From the NCBI RefSeq assembly GCF_900116235.1, contig NZ_FPAA01000011.1:1-64000 (forward strand): a stretch of 64,000 bases of DNA. Reading direction: 5' to 3'. Numbering within the stretch: position 1 is the stretch's first letter; each line of letters starts with the position of its first letter. The position numbers and the translations under genes are program-made. Below are positions 17,830 to 26,957 of the stretch, piece by piece. Origin of the DNA: Marininema halotolerans (GTDB lineage Bacteria > Bacillota > Bacilli > Thermoactinomycetales > DSM-45169). Below the pieces are notes generated by a model that saw only the letters and a list, made by a program, of their open reading frames with translations, had not been told where the DNA came from and searched no databases.

Positions 17830-17896
17830 CACTTTCCCACCTTCAAGCTTGTTTAATCCCATTTATATGCGGGTGGGACAGGGTTATGAAAAACCA

Positions 17897-17932
17897 TAAA
17901 AAAAGACCGACTCTTTATAAGAGACGGTCTTT
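17897..17932 (-). terminator. Terminator after ytfJ
   Basis: AAAGACCG (17902-17909) pairs with CGGTCTTT (17925-17932). On the minus strand a run of seven T residues follows. It separates the ytfIJ unit from dacB. Confidence 0.8.
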
Positions 17933-17937
17933 CTCTT

Positions 17938-18426
17938 TTATGATTCTTCCTTTGCCTCTTCCTTTGAACAGGATGGTTTGGAGGCGGCGTGATCCCCTTT
18001 TTTAGTGCCGCCTTTCATCATTCCCTGTACTTTTTCCATCAGGTTTGGGGCTAAATCAATTAAACGGTCGTAGAGATGATTCGATCCTTCTATATTGAGC
18101 ATTCGGATCCCCCGATCACTCACCACCAGAAATCCAATCGGAGTGATGGAAACCCCTCCCCCGCTTCCTCCCCCAAACGGTAGAGAATCACTTTTACTTG
18201 ACTCTGGAGCACCTTTGCCGGAACCATCCTTTCCGGTTCCTTCACTCTTTTTTCCTCCAAATTCACTACCCCCTGCAGCAAAACCAAAGCCTACACGAGA
18301 AACAGGGATAATGATACTTCCATCGGGGGTTTCCACCGCATCGCCAATGATCGTATTGACATCCACCATTTCCTTAATGTTTTCCATTGCTGTGGTCATC
18401 AAGCCTTGGATAGGGTGTTCTGCCAT
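17938..18426 (-). CDS. ytfJ: Sporulation protein YtfJ (GerW family)
   Basis: The 162-residue protein has the GerW-family core: MTTAMENIKEMVDVNTIIGD, ETPDGSIIIPVSRVGFGFAAGG, a glycine-rich low-complexity stretch (GGGSGGGVSITPIGFLVV), then VRMLNIEG-type and DLAPNLMEKV sequence. In Bacillus YtfJ is made in the forespore and is needed for normal germination. It overlaps the end of ytfI by 28 bases and has GGGGGTGAAGG before the ATG. Confidence 0.92.
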   Translation of the reverse strand: MAEHPIQGLMTTAMENIKEMVDVNTIIGDAVETPDGSIIIPVSRVGFGFAAGGSEFGGKKSEGTGKDGSGKGAPESSKSDSLPFGGGSGGGVSITPIGFLVVSDRGIRMLNIEGSNHLYDRLIDLAPNLMEKVQGMMKGGTKKGDHAASKPSCSKEEAKEES

Positions 18427-19061
18427 TTCCCTTCACCCCCTTTGTTCATGCGCAGAAATAGTTGCACACCAGCACGAATAGCGTGCCCGACTTTAAAGCG
18501 CACAATGCATTCGAAATCGGTTTCTAAGCGCTCTTCCGTAAACAGGGGTGATACGTTAATGTAAGGCGCGCTTTTCCATTGAATATGGGAATCGATTAGG
18601 CCCACAACACCATATTTGACACCCCAAGCAATTCCTGTTAACACTCCTGTCTCGGCAGCATCTCCTGTCCCTAACCGGGACGTCCACTCTAATTTTTCAC
18701 ATACCATCCGGCTAAAAAAGAAGCGAATGATGTTGGATAGATGCACAATATTTTGTTGCAAGTAACGCCAGGATCGACTGGCTCGTTGAATTGAAGCCAA
18801 ATTAATTCGTTCACGAAGTTTCTTTTTGGGGCTTGGAATATTACTTTTCATTTTTTCTTTTACATCGATTCCTTCCTTGGTCCATTCAATTTGCGAAGCT
18901 TTCCAGCGATAACGGATCAATCCCCATAGCCAATAAACCGTAACGGTTGCTTCGTCATTCTCTTCGCGGCGCTGGTACACGATCCGAATACGAAGGGTTG
19001 TTAAAGGGAGTAGACTGAGTAGAACGACTAAAATTGCTATCAGGATGAGCCACCAAGACAT
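18399..19061 (-). CDS. ytfI: DUF2953-type membrane-anchored protein (YtfI-like)
   Basis: The 220-residue protein has one N-terminal transmembrane helix (MSWWLILIAILVVLLSLLPL) followed by a mostly beta-strand domain of the DUF2953 type (VYWLWGLIRYRW, TSRLGTGDAAETGVLTGIAW, VSPLFTEERLETDFECIVRF). It is always found with ytfJ in spore formers, and the genes overlap here. The molecular role is unknown. Confidence 0.82.
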   Translation of the reverse strand: MSWWLILIAILVVLLSLLPLTTLRIRIVYQRREENDEATVTVYWLWGLIRYRWKASQIEWTKEGIDVKEKMKSNIPSPKKKLRERINLASIQRASRSWRYLQQNIVHLSNIIRFFFSRMVCEKLEWTSRLGTGDAAETGVLTGIAWGVKYGVVGLIDSHIQWKSAPYINVSPLFTEERLETDFECIVRFKVGHAIRAGVQLFLRMNKGGEGKWQNTLSKA

Positions 19062-19136
19062 GACGCCCTCCCCCCTTCCAATATTCGTCAGTATGGACAG
19101 GGAGAAGAAAGATCATACCGATGATTCATCCCTCAT

Positions 19137-19179
19137 GATAAAAAAACACCGCATCCGATGGATGCGGTGTTTTTTTATC
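19137..19179 (-). terminator. Terminator after scpB
   Basis: A perfect hairpin, AACACCGCATCC pairing with GGATGCGGTGTT, sits between A and T tracts. It closes the rib-scp transcription unit. Confidence 0.9.
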
Positions 19180-19182
19180 ATC

Positions 19183-19839
19183 TTATCTATTTTCAGTTGT
19201 TTCCAATGATTTAAACGCTAAGGTTTCTTCCATAGAATCCTCGGTTTTGACTTCCTCTGATACGGGTTCAACCCCCAATCGTTGATAAAGGGCTTCTCTC
19301 TCCTGCTCTAATTCCGCCCAATTGAAGAGGGAGTCTGCTGGTGGTAGCTCTTCGAGCTTAGAGAGGCCAAAATAGTCAAGAAACGCACTCGTTGTACCGT
19401 ACAAAATCGGTCGACCAACCCCCTCTGCGCGACCCACATCCTTGACTAACCCTTTCCTTTTCAAATAATAGATGGTTTTTTCGCATTTGACGCCACGAAT
19501 CTCTTCCACATCTACCCGGATAATGGGTTGCCGATATGCAATGATCGCAAGGGTCTCTAATGCTGCTCTTGAAAGTTGGGAACGCGTCGGGGAGGAAGCC
19601 AACTTTTCAAAATAGCGCTGATGTTCAGGCAGCGTTGTCAGTTGATAGACATGAGCGACTTCGACAATTTGCATACCTCTCCCGGCATCTTTCCATTCGT
19701 GCATCATCTCTTTTAACAACGCACGTACGTTACGTTTATCTAAATCGATGATCTCAGCAATTTCTGCAACCTTTAATCCTTCATCGCCAGCAGCAAAGAG
19801 GAGTCCTTCGATGACTGCTTTACAATTGTCGTTATTCAA
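19183..19839 (-). CDS. scpB: Segregation and condensation protein B
   Basis: The 218-residue winged-helix protein is the ScpB subunit of the SMC condensin. The signatures are AVIEGLLFAAGDEGL near the start, ALETLAIIAYRQPIIRVDVEEIRGV and GLVKDVGRAEGVGRPILYGTT. The TTG at 19839 has AGGAGGAGGG in ideal position and overlaps scpA by 8 bases. The frame is open further upstream to 19887, but that start lacks a ribosome-binding site and would overlap scpA by 56 bases. Confidence 0.93.
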   Translation of the reverse strand: MNNDNCKAVIEGLLFAAGDEGLKVAEIAEIIDLDKRNVRALLKEMMHEWKDAGRGMQIVEVAHVYQLTTLPEHQRYFEKLASSPTRSQLSRAALETLAIIAYRQPIIRVDVEEIRGVKCEKTIYYLKRKGLVKDVGRAEGVGRPILYGTTSAFLDYFGLSKLEELPPADSLFNWAELEQEREALYQRLGVEPVSEEVKTEDSMEETLAFKSLETTENR

Positions 19840-20599
19840 TAGAAGACCCTCCTCCTGCAGGTGTAACTTCGATTTCCATATCGTCAAAGAGATGATGTTG
19901 TTGAATCCTTACACGATGGGTCTTCATCAACTCCAAAAGCGCTAAAAATGTGGTTACGACCCGTTCTTTGGTTAATTTTTTCCAGGTAAAAAGCTGCGAA
20001 AAACGAAGTTTGCCTCCCATTTCTAACACTCGCAACGCAATCTCTTCCATCCGGTCACTGACAGAGATCTCCTCTCGACTCATCTCAGTAAAATCGGATT
20101 CGGTCTCCACCTGATTGGTTAACGCATCAACAAAGTACTGAAGCAGATCCTCTGGGGTCACACCCTGAAGTGGATTCTCTGTCGGCGCATAGGGAGAGAG
20201 GTCCATTCGCTCACGGGTATATACCTGACTACGTGCTTCTTCACGTTCCCGTAAATTATCCGACAAGCGCTTGTACCGTTTGTATTCCAATAATCGTTGG
20301 ACAAGCTCTTCCCGCGGGTCGATCCCATCCTCATCGTCCATGAACATATCAGCCAGTTCGACAGGCTCTGCCTTTGGAAGTAGCATCCGGCTTTTGATTG
20401 CGAGTAGAGTGGCTGCCATGACCAAAAATTCACTGGCTACATCCAATTGGAGTTCCTGTGTTGCTGATAGAATTTTCATGTACTGATCCGTAATACGTGC
20501 TATGGGGATCTCTGTGACATCTACCTCTGCTTTATCAATCAGATGTAAGAGGAGGTCGAGTGGGCCTTCAAACATATCGAGCTTAATCTTTACATCCAC
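19832..20599 (-). CDS. scpA: Segregation and condensation protein A
   Basis: The 255-residue kleisin has the typical start KLDMFEGPLDLLLHLIDKAEVDVTEIPI (split here only for reading), the middle EFLVMAATLLAIKSRMLLP, and a C-terminal winged helix (LRFSQLFTWKKLTKERVVTTFLALLEL region). It bridges the SMC heads and binds ScpB to compact the chromosome. The GTG start at 20599 is 25 bases after ribH, so it probably shares the riboflavin transcript. Confidence 0.93.
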   Translation of the reverse strand: MDVKIKLDMFEGPLDLLLHLIDKAEVDVTEIPIARITDQYMKILSATQELQLDVASEFLVMAATLLAIKSRMLLPKAEPVELADMFMDDEDGIDPREELVQRLLEYKRYKRLSDNLREREEARSQVYTRERMDLSPYAPTENPLQGVTPEDLLQYFVDALTNQVETESDFTEMSREEISVSDRMEEIALRVLEMGGKLRFSQLFTWKKLTKERVVTTFLALLELMKTHRVRIQQHHLFDDMEIEVTPAGGGSSIE

Positions 20600-20624
20600 G
20601 GTCCGACTGCCCCCTCAATTGTTT

Positions 20625-21107
20625 TTATCCTTGATAGGCTCTGGTTAATTCACGAGCTAAATTGGCTGTTTCGATCGCAGCTGTTGCTGCTTCCCAGCCC
20701 TTATTGCCAGCCTTTGTCCCTGCACGTTCGATGGCTTGTTCAATGGTATCGGTCGTCAATACCCCAAAAATGACGGGAAGTCCATGCTTTAGCGATGTCG
20801 CCCCTACTCCCTTAGCTGCTTCCGAACAGACATAATCAAAATGAGGCGTTGCACCCCGGATCACTGCCCCCAGCGTAATAATGGCATCATATTGACCAGA
20901 GGCTGCCATCCGGTCTGCAATCATCGGAATTTCAAAAGCGCCAGGTACCCAAGCCACTTCGATATCTTCTTCCCGAGCGCCATGACGAAGGAGAGCATCT
21001 TGTGCACCTGCTAACAGCTTTCCAGTAATCAACTCATTGAATCGACCCACAACAATCCCTACACGTAACCCTTCTGCGGTCAATTTACCTTCATACACCT
21101 TCGCCAT
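20625..21107 (-). CDS. ribH: 6,7-dimethyl-8-ribityllumazine synthase
   Basis: The 160-residue protein carries the family motifs [34 protein letters not shown] (with the active-site His) and [16 protein letters not shown]. It condenses ribityl-aminouracil with dihydroxybutanone phosphate, the penultimate step of riboflavin synthesis. It is the last of the four rib genes in this operon. Confidence 0.96.
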   Translation of the reverse strand: MAKVYEGKLTAEGLRVGIVVGRFNELITGKLLAGAQDALLRHGAREEDIEVAWVPGAFEIPMIADRMAASGQYDAIITLGAVIRGATPHFDYVCSEAAKGVGATSLKHGLPVIFGVLTTDTIEQAIERAGTKAGNKGWEAATAAIETANLARELTRAYQG

Positions 21108-21126
21108 TCCTTAACACTCCCCTTTA

Positions 21127-22329
21127 TTAGAAATGAAGCATGTGTCCTAATTTGCTTTTCTTCGTTTTTAGATAGTGTTCATTCTCTTTTACCGCCGCCA
21201 TTTGAATCGGTAGTACCTCCGTGACTTCAAGGTCATACCCCTTTAAGCCAGTGATTTTCCGGGGGTTATTGGTTAACAGTCGCATCTTCTTCACACCAAG
21301 ATCGCGTAGAATCTGCGCTCCAATTCCATACTCCCGAAGGTCAGGTCGAAACCCTAATTCCAAATTGGCTTCCACCGTATCCAACCCTTGTTCCTGTAAC
21401 TTGTAAGCTTTCAGCTTATTAATCAGGCCAATACCACGTCCTTCTTGCCTCATGTAAAGGAGGACACCTGATCCTGCTGCTTCAATTTGACTGAGGGCCG
21501 CATGGAGCTGAGGACCACAATCACAACGATGCGAACCAAATACATCCCCGGTTAAACATTCCGAATGAACACGAACCATCACTGGTTGATCCGAGTGAAT
21601 CGTGCCTTTAATCAACGCAATGTGTTCCTTGTCATCGACCTCATTTCGATAACCCACAGCCATAAATTCGCCAAATTCCGTAGGGAGCTTCGTCTCTACC
21701 ACACGCTCTACCAACCGATCCTTACGATTGCGATATTGGATTAAATCTTGAATCGTAATGATCTTCAATTGATGCTTATCTGCCAATTCCAACAAATCAG
21801 GGACACGTGCCATGGAGCCGTCTTCCTTCATCACCTCACAGATCACTGCCGCAGGATAAGCCCCACACAATCGTGCCAAATCAACCCCCGCTTCCGTATG
21901 ACCCGCACGGCGAAGTACGCCGCCATTTTTAGCAATCAAGGGGAAAATATGGCCTGGGCGTCGGAAATCCTCTGCTTTACTCTGGGGATCAATTAACGCT
22001 TGAATCGTAGCGGAACGCTCATGGGCTGAGATGCCAGTGGTACAGGAACTATGGTCAACCGAAACGGTAAAAGCAGTCTCATGACTGTCCGTATTGCGAC
22101 TCACCATCGGCGGTAAGTCTAACGCCAATGCCCGATCTTCTGAAATCGGCGTGCAGACGAGGCCCCGACCATGGGTCACCATAAAATTGATAACAGCCGG
22201 GCTTGCCTTTTCTGCTAGGGCAACAAAGTCCCCTTCGTTCTCTCGATCTTCATCGTCCACCACGATAACAATACCACCCTGGCTCAAATCGATCATCGCT
22301 TCTTCAATCGTATCAAAGGTTCGCATCAT
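21127..22329 (-). CDS. ribBA: Bifunctional dihydroxybutanone-phosphate synthase / GTP cyclohydrolase II
   Basis: The 400-residue fusion has an N-terminal DHBP synthase ([41 protein letters not shown]) and a C-terminal GTP cyclohydrolase II with the zinc cysteines in [29 protein letters not shown] completes the active site. It supplies both precursors of the riboflavin pathway. Two ATG codons stand in tandem after GGAGGG, so the first residue may be the second Met. Confidence 0.96.
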   Translation of the reverse strand: MMRTFDTIEEAMIDLSQGGIVIVVDDEDRENEGDFVALAEKASPAVINFMVTHGRGLVCTPISEDRALALDLPPMVSRNTDSHETAFTVSVDHSSCTTGISAHERSATIQALIDPQSKAEDFRRPGHIFPLIAKNGGVLRRAGHTEAGVDLARLCGAYPAAVICEVMKEDGSMARVPDLLELADKHQLKIITIQDLIQYRNRKDRLVERVVETKLPTEFGEFMAVGYRNEVDDKEHIALIKGTIHSDQPVMVRVHSECLTGDVFGSHRCDCGPQLHAALSQIEAAGSGVLLYMRQEGRGIGLINKLKAYKLQEQGLDTVEANLELGFRPDLREYGIGAQILRDLGVKKMRLLTNNPRKITGLKGYDLEVTEVLPIQMAAVKENEHYLKTKKSKLGHMLHF

Positions 22330-22368
22330 AAGTCCCTCCTGATGGCTTAATAGACCTCCCTTCCATGC

Positions 22369-23001
22369 TCAAAACCCAAAGTCGGAGAGGCTTTCTGCGG
22401 TCATTTTGTGGTTATTTTCACCCATCAACTTCGCAACGACTTTACCCAGCATATCCGTTTCGATGTTTACCACATCACCTGGTTTCGCATCCCGTAACTG
22501 GGTATGTTCAAGGGTATGGGGAATGATGGATACCGTAAACGCTTCCTTTTCCACTGTCACGAGGGTTAGACTGATCCCGTTCACTGTGACTGAACCTTTC
22601 TCCACCATCGTACGCGTTAAGTCTCTTGGAACCTGGATGTGAAAGAGAACTGCATTTTCCACCGGTTTGCGGGAGCGAATCTTGCCAACACCATCCACAT
22701 GGCCCTGTACAAAATGGCCTCCTAAACGATCTCCCACAGCTAATGCACGTTCCAGGTTGACAGTCGCTCCTGGACTCAATTGACCGAGGTTGGAATGTTT
22801 CATCGTTTCTGGCATGACATCCACGGCAAATCGATCCGAAGCAAAATCAGTGACCGTTAGACAGACACCATTGACGGCAATGCTATCGCCTATCGCCACC
22901 CCTTTAAGCACGCTCTCTGCTTCGACTGACAACCGCATGGCCATCCCTTTCCGGTCGAGCATGCGAATTGTTCCAACTTCTTCTACCAAGCCGGTAAACA
23001 T
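22369..23001 (-). CDS. ribE: Riboflavin synthase alpha chain
   Basis: The 210-residue enzyme shows the duplicated lumazine-binding barrels: the first begins MFTGLVEEVG and the second GHFVQGHVDGVGKI. It dismutates two lumazine molecules into riboflavin. The ATG at 23001 shares its A with the ribD stop codon (TGATG), and GAGAAGGGAG lies upstream. An in-frame extension to 23049 lies inside ribD and is unlikely. Confidence 0.95.
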   Translation of the reverse strand: MFTGLVEEVGTIRMLDRKGMAMRLSVEAESVLKGVAIGDSIAVNGVCLTVTDFASDRFAVDVMPETMKHSNLGQLSPGATVNLERALAVGDRLGGHFVQGHVDGVGKIRSRKPVENAVLFHIQVPRDLTRTMVEKGSVTVNGISLTLVTVEKEAFTVSIIPHTLEHTQLRDAKPGDVVNIETDMLGKVVAKLMGENNHKMTAESLSDFGF

Positions 23002-24113
23002 CAGTGGTTCGCTCCCTTCTCCTCGTGAAGTGGCTTTCCAGTAATACATAAGTCCTCACCAAACGGCTCAACCTTGACGTCTGTAAGATGGATCGCTTCC
23101 GCCATCTTCAAAGGATTCTCTCCGGATACAGCAGTAGCACTTTCTTTCCCACCCAAAAGCTTTGGCGCCATAAAGACCTTTACTTCGGTAACATGGTTGC
23201 CCCGAAGTAGCGAGGCATTGAGTTCACCACCACATTCCGTTAGAACTGAGAGGATCCCTTCATACCCTAATGTTTTAAATACACGGGATAAATCTACCTC
23301 TTCTTCTCCCATTCGAAACACACGCAGTCCTTGTTTTACAAGCTCCTGTTCCCGTTTTCTATCGGCTTCTTCGGTGCAAAACACCCAAGTGGGCGCCACA
23401 GACACATCACTTAGTGGCGTATCCAAAGGAAGGCGTAATTGGCTATCAATCACCACACGCAGGGGATGAATGCCCCCTCCAGCAAGTCGAGTCGTCAACT
23501 GAGGGCGATCCGCTAATACTGTACCCGATCCCACTAACACCGCATCGTGGATATGACGAAGTCGGTGCACCTCAGCGCGAGCGGCCTCCCCTGTTACCCA
23601 GCGACTGTCACCAGTCGCTGTTGCAATCTTTCCATCCAACGTGACAGCGGTTTTCAAAGTGACAAAGGGAAGGCCGGTTTTCCGATGATGGAAATACGCT
23701 TCATTCAGCTGAAGACACGCCGCCTCGAGTATCCCTACAACCACCTCAATCCCTGCCTCACGCAGACGGTTAACCCCTTCGCCTGCCACACGATGGTCTG
23801 GATCGATACAACCGATGACGACCCGTTTGACACCAGAGGCAATTGTTTTCTCTGTACAAGGAGGCGTGCGCCCAAAGTGATTACATGGCTCTAAGGTCAC
23901 ATATAACGTACTACCCTCTGCTTCAGCACCTGCCATCGCTAACGCATGAACCTCCGCATGGGGTGTTCCTGCTTGCAAATGTGCACCCAATCCGATCATG
24001 CGCCCCTCTTTTACGGCGACCGCACCCACCATCGGATTGGGTGACGTTTGTCCTTGGGCCGATTGTGCGAAAGTTAAGGCCAAGCGCATCCATTCTTCAT
24101 CACGATCCCTCAC
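23001..24113 (-). CDS. ribD: Bifunctional diaminohydroxyphosphoribosylaminopyrimidine deaminase / reductase
   Basis: The 370-residue protein has an N-terminal deaminase with zinc motifs TPHAEVHAL and EPCNHFGRTPPCTEK, and a C-terminal reductase (KTAVTLDGKIATATGDSRWVT, LTECGGELNASLL). It carries out steps two and three of riboflavin synthesis. The GTG at 24113 gives the usual family length. The frame stays open to 24461, but that stretch is the FMN riboswitch and its terminator, so the longer reading is wrong. Confidence 0.95.
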   Translation of the reverse strand: MRDRDEEWMRLALTFAQSAQGQTSPNPMVGAVAVKEGRMIGLGAHLQAGTPHAEVHALAMAGAEAEGSTLYVTLEPCNHFGRTPPCTEKTIASGVKRVVIGCIDPDHRVAGEGVNRLREAGIEVVVGILEAACLQLNEAYFHHRKTGLPFVTLKTAVTLDGKIATATGDSRWVTGEAARAEVHRLRHIHDAVLVGSGTVLADRPQLTTRLAGGGIHPLRVVIDSQLRLPLDTPLSDVSVAPTWVFCTEEADRKREQELVKQGLRVFRMGEEEVDLSRVFKTLGYEGILSVLTECGGELNASLLRGNHVTEVKVFMAPKLLGGKESATAVSGENPLKMAEAIHLTDVKVEPFGEDLCITGKPLHEEKGANH

Positions 24114-24143
24114 CCACGCCTCACGCCCCTTCTTTAACTTCAA

Positions 24144-24500
24144 TAAAAAAAGCCCCGGGATTCGGGGGCTTGGTTGGATCAGACAAGAAAGACGCCGCCT
24201 GAAAAAGCATAGCAGGAGAGACCTTGTCACACGGGACAATGTCTTGTACTCCCACACGACCGGAGGAGGAAGAACCTTTGATTCCACAGGAAATAAACCG
24301 GGCCATTTCCGCCCGTTTTCTCTACCTCGCCAGGTCATGATCAGGCATCTTGCATCTGTCCTGCTCATCCTTCTCCCATCCAGACTGTTACTGTCGGTCC
24401 CGGATTTGCACCAGGTCCACCGCTTTACGCGGGTCACGGACTGAGGTCTTGCGACCATCACCGCCGGTAGGGAATTTCACCCTGCCCCGAAGGATTAACA
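24144..24500 (-). promoter_or_regulatory. FMN riboswitch (RFN element) with terminator
   Basis: On the minus strand the aptamer reads from CCTTCGGGGCAGGGTG (24500 downward) through AATTCCCTACCGGCGGTGAT and GCAAATCCGGGACCGACAG to GGATGGGAGAAGGATG near 24364, matching the conserved RFN core. About 190 bases later AGCCCCGGGATTCGGGGGCT plus a T-run (24170-24144) forms the terminator. FMN binding favours termination, so this switches ribD-ribE-ribBA-ribH, and probably scpAB behind them. Confidence 0.96.
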
Positions 24501-24542
24501 GAGACACACGGCAACTCATTCCATGGTCATCTATATTCCAAT

Positions 24543-24571
24543 ATTATATAGCACCCAAAGTATCGTGTCTA
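24543..24571 (-). promoter_or_regulatory. Sigma-A promoter of the riboflavin operon
   Basis: On the minus strand TAGACA (24571-24566) and TATAAT (24548-24543) are 17 bases apart, about 45 bases before the RFN core. Confidence 0.8.
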
Positions 24572-24701
24572 TGAGGATACTCTTCATTTAATTTAAGACA
24601 AGATGCCCTTTTTTCATTAAATCCATCCTCATCCAAGCTAATCACACCCAACTGCATATTCTATGACAAAATGAATGATAGAGAATAAGTAGGAGGAACC
24701 G

Positions 24702-25085
24702 ATGAAAAATCAATATCGAAATTTAGTGCGAGGCGTCCCCATCACCTATCGATTTACCGCAAAACACCCTGTATGCCCTGCCGATGTCATCGCGCAATTA
24801 CCGAGGGGATTACTCAATCAACGCCCACTACAATTAACGCTGTATAACATTAATTTTTTACCCATTCGCGGCTTAACCATCCCCGTGCTTTATCTATTCA
24901 CCGCCAGTGAACGAACGCAAATTACCTTCGTCAATATTAAAAACAATGGGAGTGGTGATCGAATCACCGTTACGAACTTCTTTCCTCTTAGCAAAACCAT
25001 TCCATCCAATCATACTTTGTTTGTTACCAGCCCCAATGGCACTACCGATGGATACAACTTGAAATTAGGGAATTACCCTTATTAA
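24702..25085 (+). CDS. Hypothetical protein, 127 aa, possibly spore-associated
   Basis: The frame begins at an ATG preceded by AGGAGG with 6-nt spacing and is followed by a clear terminator, so it is very likely real. The protein has one cysteine, no signal peptide and no obvious membrane helix. It looks beta-rich, with repeated short hydrophobic strands (LQLTLYNINFLPIRGL, TQITFVNIKNN, DRITVTNFFPL). I recognise no family. CATATTCTA at 24655-24663 would fit the sigma-K -10 pattern CATAnnnTA, but no convincing -35 is seen. Its neighbour is a YVTN propeller, and a similar pairing of propeller and small protein occurs at 56168-57722. Confidence 0.7.
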   Translation: MKNQYRNLVRGVPITYRFTAKHPVCPADVIAQLPRGLLNQRPLQLTLYNINFLPIRGLTIPVLYLFTASERTQITFVNIKNNGSGDRITVTNFFPLSKTIPSNHTLFVTSPNGTTDGYNLKLGNYPY

Positions 25086-25094
25086 ATTGACCAC

Positions 25095-25120
25095 AAGCCA
25101 CCCATCGAGTGGCTTTCTTT
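25095..25120 (+). terminator. Terminator after the 127-aa gene
   Basis: AAGCCAC (25095-25101) and GTGGCTT (25109-25115) pair, followed by TCTTTTATT. Confidence 0.8.
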
Positions 25121-25419
25121 TATTCAATATAGCCTGACCTATGTGGGCATTCATACGCTCTGCCTTTTCAAGAAACCCATACGGTTCCAGACTACTTCCC
25201 TGCTCCAATTTATATGAGATTAATGCACCGCCCATCTTCTAGCCGATTGACCCTTGATGATCTTTGATTCTCTTCACTCCCTGCGTAAACATATGCATTT
25301 GCATGCAAAGATAAACTTAATTACTCATACCTATTTAAAAAATAGCGAGTCCTCTACCAGTGTCATTACAAGAGAAACACCATATAATAGTTTAATTCTA
25401 TCTTAAGGAGAATAGGTGT
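25121..25419. other. Intergenic stretch upstream of the first propeller gene
   Basis: No coding frame with a ribosome-binding site is seen. It contains a perfect 12-base palindrome, TTTGCATGCAAA, at 25298-25309. CATATAATA at 25382-25390 fits either a sigma-A -10 or the sigma-K -10 pattern CATAnnnTA. No convincing -35 was found. Confidence 0.5.
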
Positions 25420-26451
25420 ATGTCTTCTCTTTTAAAAGTGAATGCGATTAAAACCATTAAAGTAGGAAGAGGACCCAGTGAAATTGCCATAACAAAAGAT
25501 GAACGTCGTGCTTATGTAGCTAACCAACAAAGTGATACGGTATCGGTGATTCGTATTCGTGATTCAGCCGTGATTGATACCATTCCAGTGGGAAAGAGTC
25601 CCTTGGATGCTGAACTTTCGGTGGATGATCAGTTCCTCTATGTTGGACATTATGGTGAGAATACGGTATCCGTGATTCGGACTAGTAACAATAAAGTCGT
25701 AAAAACACTTCGAGTAGGAAGAAACCCAGTAGATATTGAGGTTGCTAAAAACGGAAAAAAAATTTATATCGGTAATTTAGGTGGGCGTACGGTAGCTGTG
25801 ATTCGCACATCGGATAATACTGTTATCAAGCGAATCCGTGTAGGAAAAACACCTATAAATATGGATTTTACTCCTCTGCAACGACGCCTTTATGTTCCTA
25901 ATTTTGATAGCAATACGGTTTCGGTGATTCGTACTCGCGATGATCAGGTAATCAAAACGATTTTAGTGGGTGCGGGTCCAGGGAATGTGTTTGTTGCTCC
26001 AAATGGATTGCGTGCCTATGTTACGAATAAAACGGAAGGGACGGTATCGGTTATCCGAACCCTTGATAATGTTGTGATTAAAACGATTGCGGTAGGTAAT
26101 GAACCCTATGCTAGCGTCGTTACACGAAATAATCGCTATGTGTATGTTTCCAATTCCGGGGAGAATACGGTGTCGGTGATTCGTGCATTAGACAATCGCG
26201 TGATCAAAACCATCATTGTGGGGCGAGGACCCAGGGGATTTGCAATTTCTGAAAATGGTGGTCATGTCTATGTACCCAATTATGGTGGGAGGACAGTGGC
26301 AGTCATTCGCACCCGTGACAACACCTTAACCAGAAGAATTCGTGTAGGCAGAGGGCCGTCCGATATTAAATTTTTTAATAATGGAACGCAGGCATATGTA
26401 TCGAACTCAAGGGGGGACACCTTGTCTCTGATACGGGTTAGCCCACTCTAA
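25420..26451 (+). CDS. YVTN/YncE-type beta-propeller protein, eight repeats
   Basis: The 343-residue protein is almost entirely eight repeats of about 42 residues. Each has a VG(R/K/N)xP turn, a strand ending Y(V/I)xN, then TVSVIRT and VIKTI. The repeat turns read VGRGP, VGKSP, VGRNP, VGKTP, VGAGP, VGNEP, VGRGP, VGRGP. The fold expected is a seven- or eight-bladed propeller used for binding. There is no signal peptide or anchor, unlike many YncE proteins. TAAGGAG precedes the ATG. The gene has a paralogue at 56168. A spore-surface role is a guess from genomic company only. Confidence 0.82.
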   Translation: MSSLLKVNAIKTIKVGRGPSEIAITKDERRAYVANQQSDTVSVIRIRDSAVIDTIPVGKSPLDAELSVDDQFLYVGHYGENTVSVIRTSNNKVVKTLRVGRNPVDIEVAKNGKKIYIGNLGGRTVAVIRTSDNTVIKRIRVGKTPINMDFTPLQRRLYVPNFDSNTVSVIRTRDDQVIKTILVGAGPGNVFVAPNGLRAYVTNKTEGTVSVIRTLDNVVIKTIAVGNEPYASVVTRNNRYVYVSNSGENTVSVIRALDNRVIKTIIVGRGPRGFAISENGGHVYVPNYGGRTVAVIRTRDNTLTRRIRVGRGPSDIKFFNNGTQAYVSNSRGDTLSLIRVSPL

Positions 26452-26957
26452 ACGACCTGTAAAGCCAGTTGAGTAGCTGCCCCAAACCGGGGGAGTTTTA
26501 CATAAGCAATGACAGGCATGTTGATTAACCAGCATATGAGTCGATCAAGGCGATAATGGGAACGAGAAAACTCTCTGTCATGGATTTACACTCCAAAAAG
26601 ATGATTGGCTATTCCTTCTCACGAACATGGATCAACAGCCACCCGATGGGTGGATTCCTACTCCATTTGATACTCACTGATTATTACCTTCTTAGAAAAT
26701 GATAGTTAATTCTTACGCAACTAATCAGTTTAAATCATTATATTTTAGGCAAAAGAAATAAACCTCCCTTATCACATTTTCAATATACGCCAGATATCGT
26801 ATAATTATCTTGTGAATTTATTAATCGTAGTTATACTTTTATTGAAAGGATAACATCTGATCGATCAGACCTAATGACTCCTTATTAGGGAAGTAAAAGG
26901 AGGTGCGCGAGGGGCAAAAGAGGCTCTGCCATTGAAATTGAAAGGGGTTTCGTTTAC
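26452..26957. other. Gene-poor stretch between propeller and membrane-protein genes
   Basis: It holds a small IS3 fragment (26577-26626), a CCACCC/GGGTGG hairpin near 26638-26652 without a clear T-run, a weak promoter (TTGTGA 26810-26815, TATACT 26832-26837, 16-base spacer) and a CCTAAT/ATTAGG hairpin near 26870-26889 in the leader of the next gene. No intact gene was found. Confidence 0.5.
26577..26626 (+). mobile_element. Fragment of an IS3-family transposase (OrfB)
   Basis: One frame reads VMDLHSKKMIGYSFSRT, which matches the conserved VMDLxSRKIIGW segment of IS3-family OrfB integrase cores. Flanking sequence is degraded and holds stop codons. Only this short relic can be supported; it is from a dead element. 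Confidence 0.5.

Noticed and set aside
24114-24461. N-terminal extension of RibD
   Set aside because: The open frame covers the FMN riboswitch aptamer and its terminator; the GTG at 24113 gives the normal length.
25420-26451. CRISPR-like or tandem-repeat array
   Set aside because: The repeats are coding and encode propeller blades.
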